This document shows positions 58,454 to 64,000 of a stretch of DNA of 64,000 bases, piece by piece. Made by a program: the position numbers and the translations under genes. Below the pieces are notes generated by a model. The model had not been told where the DNA came from and searched no databases. It saw only the letters and a program-made list of their open reading frames with translations. The stretch's first letter is position 1. Each line of letters begins with the position of its first letter. Source of the DNA: Nelumbo lutea (Eukaryota > Streptophyta > Magnoliopsida > Proteales > Nelumbonaceae); contig JAKGHH010000003.1 of NCBI GenBank assembly GCA_022828595.1, positions 11,470,934 to 11,534,933 of the forward strand, read 5' to 3'.

Positions 58454-60480
58454 GAAGAGGTAAGCAATTAGAAACCTTCAGAATTAGAAAAGCTATAGAA
58501 ACTGGGGCCATAAAAAAAAAAAGAATGAACAGGAAAGTGGAGCGAATGGTTGGTGTGAAAAACTCAAAAAAAAAAAAATCCAACTATTTCAAACAATTAT
58601 TGTAGTCCTTTGCTTGAATTCAGTTGAAATTTTATGTATTATAGTACCGAAGCTGTAAGTTGAATTCAGTTGAAATTTTATCGAATGGAAAATTGCATTT
58701 GTTGATATTAAAACATTCTTTCTTAAACAAGTCAATAATGTTGCCTAGGGCTTTGATAATAACAAGACCTAGGGCTTTGATAATAACCATTCAATTGGAT
58801 TTTTCCATGTTTTTTTTTTTTTTTTGTTTTTTGCTGTAACTAAAGGATGAAGAAATACTATTTTCAAAGTGCAATTGTTCTTTTTTTCCTCCTTATAAAG
58901 AGACCGTGTGATGGAACTGGTGTTAAAAAGATGCCTATATTCATGGCTGCAATACATCGAAAACCTTGATTTAATTTTTTATATATAAGATTTGATACAG
59001 ACGGTGGGAGCATAATAATTGGCATTCAGTAAAGCAAGCTGGAGCCCGCATCCTCTGTCCCCTAGGGACAGAAACTGTCTGTCCCTGAGACGACACCACT
59101 TCAAAATTAACGGAGCCAAGTATTTAATGGCAATCGGAACTCAAAATTTATCAAATTTTGTTAATCCGCTCAAATTTGAAATTCAAAAAATACATCTCCT
59201 TCCTCTTCCGCGCCCCCCAACCGCGGTACATTTGTCTGCCGCAATAGCCGGCTCTCAAGTCTCAATTGCCGTTCATTCCCCATCTCAAGCCCCCCTCTCT
59301 TTGTTCCTCTTTTTCCTTCCCCTCTCTCTCTCCAGAAACTTTGCTTCTTTATTCTTCCCTGGAGAAACTTTGCTTCTTTATTCTTCCCTCTCATCTCTCG
59401 TCCCCGGCATTTCAAACATGCTTTTTAGTCGTAGGATTGCTTCCTTGGAGCTGAGTCGTAATTGAACAAAGCAGTTTGAGGTCCCACGAGATTTTTCTAG
59501 AAGTTTATTTTCAGAACAAATGAGTTGTCTACTCCGACCAAAGTCTTTGGCGGTGGTTCTGTTTTTTGGTTTTTTTATATCTCTCACTCAGCCTTATACC
59601 CTGTGCAAGCTCTCTCCCACAATGAACCACCTACTCCGGAGCACAACTGAGTCCTGTTGGCGATGCATGTGAAAACAAATTACAAAACAAGTGGTATCCA
59701 CCCCAAGTTCAGTCGTGGATGGCGGCCTTTCTCTGCAGAAAAACGACATAGCTGGATGTAAGAAACCAGCAAAATTGATCCAGTTGAGTGGGAATCAAGT
59801 CAACTTATCAGAGTAAAGAGATGAATTCGAAATAGTCAATTACTCGGCAAGTTTTAACCAGTTTTCTTCTTCACTGGAGTCAACAACATCTTAACTATCT
59901 TTAATTAACTCGTTTTAAGCAATAATTAGAAGTTGAAACTTGATGACAAGCATTTTATCTATGCGGTTGGTGAATGAGGCTCATCAGTCATCACATGGCA
60001 AATAAAATACCCATTTGGAAAATTTTATTTATCCAAACATGTGGCCGGAATTAAAAAAAAGGAAGGAAGATGATCCATAGATTGAAAATACATGATTGAT
60101 GATGATGTGAAGACTGAAACCCAAAAGGAGAAGCCACTCAGCCACGACCATCTTCAGTGAGTTGGTGCATAACACTTGCTTTCTTTGTCACTCGGAGAAA
60201 GTAGCAGAAATCACCGAAGTGTCAAGTTCGACTGTGACTTTTACCACATTTGATTGTGACCATAACGGGAAAAAATGAAAAGAAAAAAGAGTGGGAAAAG
60301 GAGAGGCTGGCCTATGAGGGCTTCCATTTTCAAGTGGGAAAGGCCATCCCTTAAAATATTCAAAGATGAAAAGAAATATCAAGAAACGAGAAAATACTAT
60401 GAATTATTCTCTTCCATAGTTTCAGCTGGGAAGAAGAAAGAAGTTTGAGAGAGAGGGTCGAGTAGTTGAAAGGTATGCAA
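58454..60480. other. intergenic, no gene recognised
   Basis: Contains a 31-bp direct repeat at about 58608-58680 (TTGAATTCAGTTGAAATTTTAT) and a 29-bp perfect tandem duplication at about 59334-59391 (AGAAACTTTGCTTCTTTATT and tail). A GC-richer block at 59040-59300 carries CTGTCCCTAGGGACAGAAAC, an imperfect palindrome often seen at dispersed repeat edges. The frame 59019-59465 lacks a recognisable domain. Confidence 0.45.
59334..59391. repeat. 29-bp tandem duplication
   Basis: AGAAACTTTGCTTCTTTATT followed by CTTCCCTGG/CTTCCCTCT, two adjoining copies. Confidence 0.9.
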
Positions 60481-61155
60481 CGCAATCCGGTTGTTCCTAG
60501 TTGTAGATGATTTGGCTTCTAGTGGACGATGGAGTTGGCTGATCTGCACAGAGAGAATTAGAGAACCTGGGGGTGCTTATCCGATGAGGTCGCTCCGATG
60601 CTTAAATTAGTAGTTTGCAAGCTAAAGGTAGTTTAGAAAGCAAGAGAGCTAGTGAGTAGTGATTACGCATACCTTTGTCCCCGAAGGGTTGGGGTCTTTA
60701 TATACTGGAGTCCTCGCGGGTTTTTTGGAGTGGTTCCGAGATTCTTGCCGTGATGAGGCCCATTATCGTATTAATAGGAGATAACGTCGTTAGTCGATAA
60801 AGCATATCGCTGTCGTCCAAACCGGTTGGAGGAGATAAGGTTAGTTGTTATGAAGCGTAATCCTGTAAAACATGGAATATGGTGGCGAGATCTTCAGGGT
60901 TATCATGCAGATGTCGGTCAATATTACACGGACTAGTGCCCCTTGCATCCGTCCTGGTACGAATGCCGAGGTGCCTTATAACCGAGGTGATCTTGATGTA
61001 ATCGTGTCCCGAAGTGGACTTGCCCCGAGGTGGCTCGGTTATCCGAGCTCGGTCCATCGCAAACTTGGGTACGTCGGGCTGAGCTGTCGTCCTGTCAATT
61101 AGGTCATGCCCACGTGTCCCCCTATTATTAGGTTGGGCCAAATCACCTTACATCA
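60481..61155 (-). repeat. LTR A of a Gypsy (probably Tat-lineage) element, left end uncertain
   Basis: On the minus strand the LTR starts TGATGTAAGGTGATTTGGCC at 61155. It contains a TATA box (TATATAAAGACCCC, about 60697-60710) and an R/U5-like region with the conserved block GTCGCTCCGATGCTTAA / GAACCTGGGGGTG (plus-strand 60565-60607). The same blocks occur in LTR B and LTR C. It is preceded on its strand by a polypurine tract (61156-61172), so it is a 3' LTR. I cannot find a TG..CA partner end near 60.4-60.5 kb; the copy may be truncated there. Confidence 0.7.
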
Positions 61156-61172
61156 ATTGCCCCCCACTCCCC
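61156..61172 (-). promoter_or_regulatory. polypurine tract preceding LTR A
   Basis: GGGGAGTGGGGGGCAAT on the minus strand immediately before TGATGT of the LTR. Confidence 0.75.
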
Positions 61173-61457
61173 GAGCCAGGGGTCCTGACCCGGTGCGGGG
61201 AGTTCATGACGGGCCAAGTAGATTTGCTCCGAGGTTCGATTAGCTAGTCAGATGAATCATGGGTTGGACTTGTTCACTCACCCGGCTCAACCAGGAAAAC
61301 CCAGGTCGCGTCTTTCTTACGCGCGGACGTCACACGATTTATAAACTCCGCGGACGTAAAAAATGCGCTAAACCAATTTCACCCTCGGGGGTCGCGCAAC
61401 CGGTTTTCCTAGGAGTCGTTGGATTGCTTCGATATTTTCCGTTAGTTCTCGGGCATA

Positions 61458-61468
61458 GCGGCTATAAA
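61458..61468 (+). promoter_or_regulatory. TATA box of the antisense ORF in the Gypsy element
   Basis: GGCTATAAAAG on the plus strand, opposite to the LTR orientation and about 160 bp before the first Met of the plus-strand frame. Confidence 0.6.
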
Positions 61469-61624
61469 AGGAGGGTCTACGACTCATTTTCTCGTCACAA
61501 ATTCTGCGATTGAGCTCTCGCGAGGTCGCGCTAAAGTCTTCCAGCTCGATTTTCTTTCCATTTTCCACTTCGTTCTTTGTTTCCGGTGAGTCCCCATTCC
61601 TTAGCTTTTTCCTGCTTTCCGGTT

Positions 61625-61969
61625 ATGTCGAGTTCTAGCGTAGATAGGCTTGTAGATAGTGTTAGCGAGGTGGAGGGCGCTGTTGTTCCTACCGGGGAAG
61701 TCAGCCCACGACAGGGTGCCTCCCCTCACTGGTCTTTAGAGGGAACCTCTGACCTTGAAGTTGAGTCATCTCGGCTCGGGGAGACCAAAGCCTAGGAAGA
61801 GGGTCCATTTTCCAGGTCGGGGCCCCCAACTTCTTCCCGAGGTCAGAACCCCGATGACTTTGGGCCTTCTAAACTGTCTTCAGATAGATTGATGTACTTA
61901 GTGTCCCGCTATCGTCTCCCCGATAACTTAGTCTTTAGCATACCCTTAGGTCAGTACCCTTGGGCTAAT
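61625..61969 (+). pseudogene. truncated antisense extra ORF of a Tat-type Gypsy element
   Basis: From Met at 61625 the frame reads MSSSSVDRLVDSVSEVEGAV, has a stop at 61793-61795 and then continues through GPPTSSRGQNPDDFGPSKLS to LMYLVSRYRLPDNLVFSIPL, ending abruptly at LTR B (61970). The last block resembles the start of the 'putative gypsy type transposon' domain (Transposase_28, PF04195) by the pattern L-x-x-L-x-x-x-Y-x-I/L-P-D/x-x-V. Tat-lineage plant elements are known to carry such ORFs between pol and the 3' LTR, in antisense and with their own promoter, matching what is seen here. Recognition is by pattern only. Confidence 0.55.
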
Positions 61970-62804
61970 TGATGTAACGGATTTTGGTCACGTATCACTT
62001 TTCATAGCTAAGTACCTCGTCATCTTGTCTGCTCCCAAGTGGCCGATGACTCAGGGCTGAAGTGGAGCTCCCTAGTGTAGCACAACCCGACTGCTCCCTG
62101 CAAGAGATGATCTGCTCATCTTTGTAGACGGCGGGAACTAAGGAACCTGCAAGAACTAGATCAGAGAACCCGGGGTGGCTTACCCGACGGGGACACTCCG
62201 ATGGATAAGTTAACACTTAATAGTGAGCTGAAAATGATATTAGAGAATGAGATAGCTAGAGAGCAAAGATCACCCTTCATTTTTTCTCCCATTTCTTCTT
62301 CTTTTTCCTCTTCCATTTCTTCTTCTTTTTCCTCCCCTCTTCTCCTCTGGGGGGGTGAGGTCTTTATATACTGAAGTCCTCGCGGGTTTGGTGGAGCAGT
62401 TCCTTGATTCCCGTTGTGATGGGACCTGTTTTCGTGTTAGGTGGGGATAATGCCACCAATCGGTGAGGTTGCCAATTTCTGCCTAAATCGGGGAGTGGGT
62501 GAGCTAATACAGCCGTTACAAGTCACAATCCCGTAAAATGCGGGGTACGGTGGTGAGCTCATCGGGGTTGTCATGCGGTGGTCGATCTGACTAGGAGGCG
62601 AGTTGCCCATAAGTGGCGAGTTGCCTAGTGGCGAGCTGCTTGTGTAGTGCCGAGTTGTCTAAGTTGCCAGGCTACATGATGGTGAGATTTCTGTGGCGAG
62701 ATGCCTGTAAGTGGCGAGCTGCCTGTTTTTCAGAAGGCTGCACTTACTTGTCATGAGGTGCTAAGTGTCATAATGTCATTGGAAGGCCAAATCCGCCCAC
62801 ATCA
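61970..62804 (-). repeat. LTR B of a related Gypsy element (835 bp)
   Basis: On the minus strand it starts TGATGTGGGCGGATTTGGCC at 62804 and ends AAATCCGTTACATCA at 61970, so the ends form the inverted repeat TGATGT..ACATCA. It has a TATA box (TATATAAAGACC, about 62352-62363) and blocks shared with LTR A: GTCCTCGCGGGTTTKKTGGAG and CCCGTAAAATGCGG (plus strand). Relative to LTR A it carries an extra CT-rich stretch at about 62280-62345. A polypurine tract precedes it (62805-62820). Confidence 0.8.
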
Positions 62805-62820
62805 TTTGCCCCCCACTCCC
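62805..62820 (-). promoter_or_regulatory. polypurine tract preceding LTR B
   Basis: GGGAGTGGGGGGCAAA on the minus strand, nearly identical to the tract before LTR A. Confidence 0.75.
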
Positions 62821-62960
62821 AAGCTAAAAGTAACTCGGCGAAGGGAGTAGATTTCTCCTTTTGGCCCATAATTCGACGAGCTCGTAAGTGCTGATTCAGT
62901 TTCTTAGGCTCTGGGAGCTGCCCGTAAGGTGCATAGGTCTCTGCCAGTTCGGTACTGTAG

Positions 62961-63204
62961 CCCTTAGGCTCTAAGAGCGACTTGTAGTCTACTCCTGGAC
63001 TTTGCCCATGCCGAAGAGGCGACTGGGTCTTGAGTAATATTGTAGCATTTAGGCTTTGGGAGAGACTCATAGTCCACTCCTAGATTCTGCTCATGCCGAA
63101 GAGGCGACTAGGTCTTAAGCAGTATTTTGGCCCTTAGGCTTTGGGAGTGACTCATAGTCCACTCCTGAACTTTGCCCATGCCGAAGAGACGACTGGGATT
63201 TATG
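62961..63204. repeat. 85-bp tandem repeat, about three units, in the Gypsy internal region
   Basis: Units start at 62961, 63046 and 63131 with YYTTAGGCTYTRRGAG and contain AGTCYACTCCTGRA, TGCYCATGCCGAAGAG and CGACTRGGTCTT. They differ at several positions each. A shorter related unit precedes them at about 62904. Confidence 0.88.
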
Positions 63205-63785
63205 AAGTGTCGAGTTTCCTGTGAGGTGCTGGGTTGGCCAGGTGTTGAGATGTTTGTGAGGTGCTGGGCTGACTAGGTGTCGAGCCGCCTATGAGGTGCT
63301 GGGCTGACCAAGTGTCGAGGTGCCTGTGAGGTGCTGGGCTGACTAGGTGCCGAGCTGTCTGTGAGGTGCCGGGTTTACTAGGTGTCGAGCTGTCTGTGAG
63401 GTGCTGGGCTGATCATGTGTCGAGCTGCCAATGAAGTGTCGGGCCGATCAGGTGCCGAACCCCCTGTGAGGTGCCGGGCTGACTAGGTACCGAGCCGCCT
63501 GTGAGGTGTCGGGCTGACCAAGTGCCAAGTTGCTTGTGAGGTGTTGGGATGACCAGGTGCCGAGCTGCCTGTGAGGTGCTGGACTGACCAGGTGTCGAGC
63601 CGCCTATGAGGTGCTAGGCTGACCAGGTGCCGAGCTGCCTGTGAGGTGCCGGGCTGACCAGGCATTGAGCTACCTGTGAGGTGCTGGGCTGACTAGGTGT
63701 CAAGCTGCTTGTGAGGTGCTGGGCTGGCCAGGTGTTGAGCTGCCTGTGAGGTGCTGGGCTGACTAGGTGCCGAGCTGCCTGGTGG
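63205..63785. repeat. 35-bp minisatellite, about 16 units
   Basis: Consensus GAGGTGCTGGGCTGACTAGG then TGCCGAGCTGCCTGT, counted by eye as 16 units from 63223. Variation is scattered (GACTAG/GACCAG, GCCGAG/GTCGAG). It lies between the polypurine tract of LTR B and LTR C. Tat/Ogre-type elements are known for tandem repeats in this position. Open frames across it are artefacts, since 35 is not a multiple of three. Confidence 0.92.
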
Positions 63786-63795
63786 CGAGCTAAAT

Positions 63796-64000
63796 TGATG
63801 AGCTTCGTTGCTCTTTAGAGACCTGCAAGGAACCAAATGTCAGAGGACCCGGGGTGGCTAACCTAGTGAGGTCGCTTTGGTGCTTAAGTCAGTACTCTCA
63901 TAGTAGACTACGAGTTAAAAATCACAAAGTCTGAGAGCTAGAACTTGCTTACTTATTTCTGGCTAAAAATCACTTGCCAGGTCGCACCTGTGCCAGGCTG
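63796..64000 (-). repeat. LTR C of the Gypsy element, cut by the window edge
   Basis: Plus-strand TGATGAGCTTCG at 63796 is a candidate LTR edge. The block GAGGACCCGGGGTGGCTAAC and GTCGCTTTGGTGCTTAAGTC (63841-63892) aligns with the R/U5 blocks of LTR A (60562) and LTR B (62163). At 835 bp like LTR B it would end near 64.63 kb, outside the window. Confidence 0.65.

Noticed and set aside
59019..59465. 148-codon plus-strand frame near 59.2 kb
   Set aside because: No recognisable domain. It crosses a 29-bp tandem duplication and a GC-rich dispersed-repeat-like block; codon character is poor in its second half.
63483..63665. Minus-strand 60-codon frame with repeated HLVS/GTSQA-like text
   Set aside because: It is a translation of the 35-bp minisatellite; the unit length is not a multiple of three, so the apparent protein repeat is accidental.
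1..64000. CRISPR arrays, tRNA or rRNA genes, bacterial operons
   Set aside because: Tandem repeats present have no regular unique spacers. No A-box/B-box pair with a tRNA fold or rRNA segment was seen on either strand by eye.

Overview
This is nuclear DNA from a flowering plant. It is AT-rich and intron-bearing, gene-poor and crowded with transposable elements and simple repeats. The species cannot be fixed from the sequence. Only two loci can be reconstructed as complete protein-coding genes, and both follow GT-AG splicing with consistent phase. The first, on the minus strand at 15275-17125, has seven exons (351 residues) and encodes a bHLH-MYC_N-type protein of the family usually labelled 'WNK-related'. 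The second, on the plus strand at 54049-58410, has seven exons (356 residues) and encodes a WAT1-related (nodulin MtN21/EamA) membrane transporter.

Layout: 1-3.1 kb is AT-rich intergenic DNA with small tandem repeats. 3.1-4.2 kb and 12.9-13.4 kb carry coding-like stretches I cannot identify. LINE remnants lie at about 5.3, 9.0-10.1, 10.9-11.7, 28.25-28.77 (with a clear target-site duplication) and 50.0 kb. The 17-25 kb stretch is intergenic with microsatellites. A decayed but structurally complete Ty1/Copia element occupies 30375-36700: LTRs, 5-bp target duplication, primer binding site, polypurine tract, broken gag and pol. A 1.0-kb TIR element with an 8-bp target duplication is nested in its leader. 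42-45 kb is very AT-rich and holds a hAT-like MITE and a 289-bp tandem duplication. 45.5-49.3 kb holds CT/CTT minisatellites and GC-rich dispersed repeats. 60.5-64 kb is a GC-richer cluster of minus-strand LTRs, polypurine tracts, 85-bp and 35-bp tandem repeats, and a truncated plus-strand ORF with its own TATA box. That cluster fits a nested Tat-lineage Gypsy element with an antisense extra ORF, cut at the right edge.

The most notable content is a set of short inverted-repeat (MITE-like) families recognised by comparing copies inside the window. At least four have two or more copies, some with 3-bp TAA target duplications. At least four insertions sit in one intron of the WAT1-related gene. 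The same gene carries a 78-bp in-frame tandem duplication that copies a splice donor. I found no CRISPR, operon, rRNA or tRNA, and no sign of a novel multigene system. The interest is in transposon biology and gene structure. All family names rest on motif recognition by eye; no database search was run.
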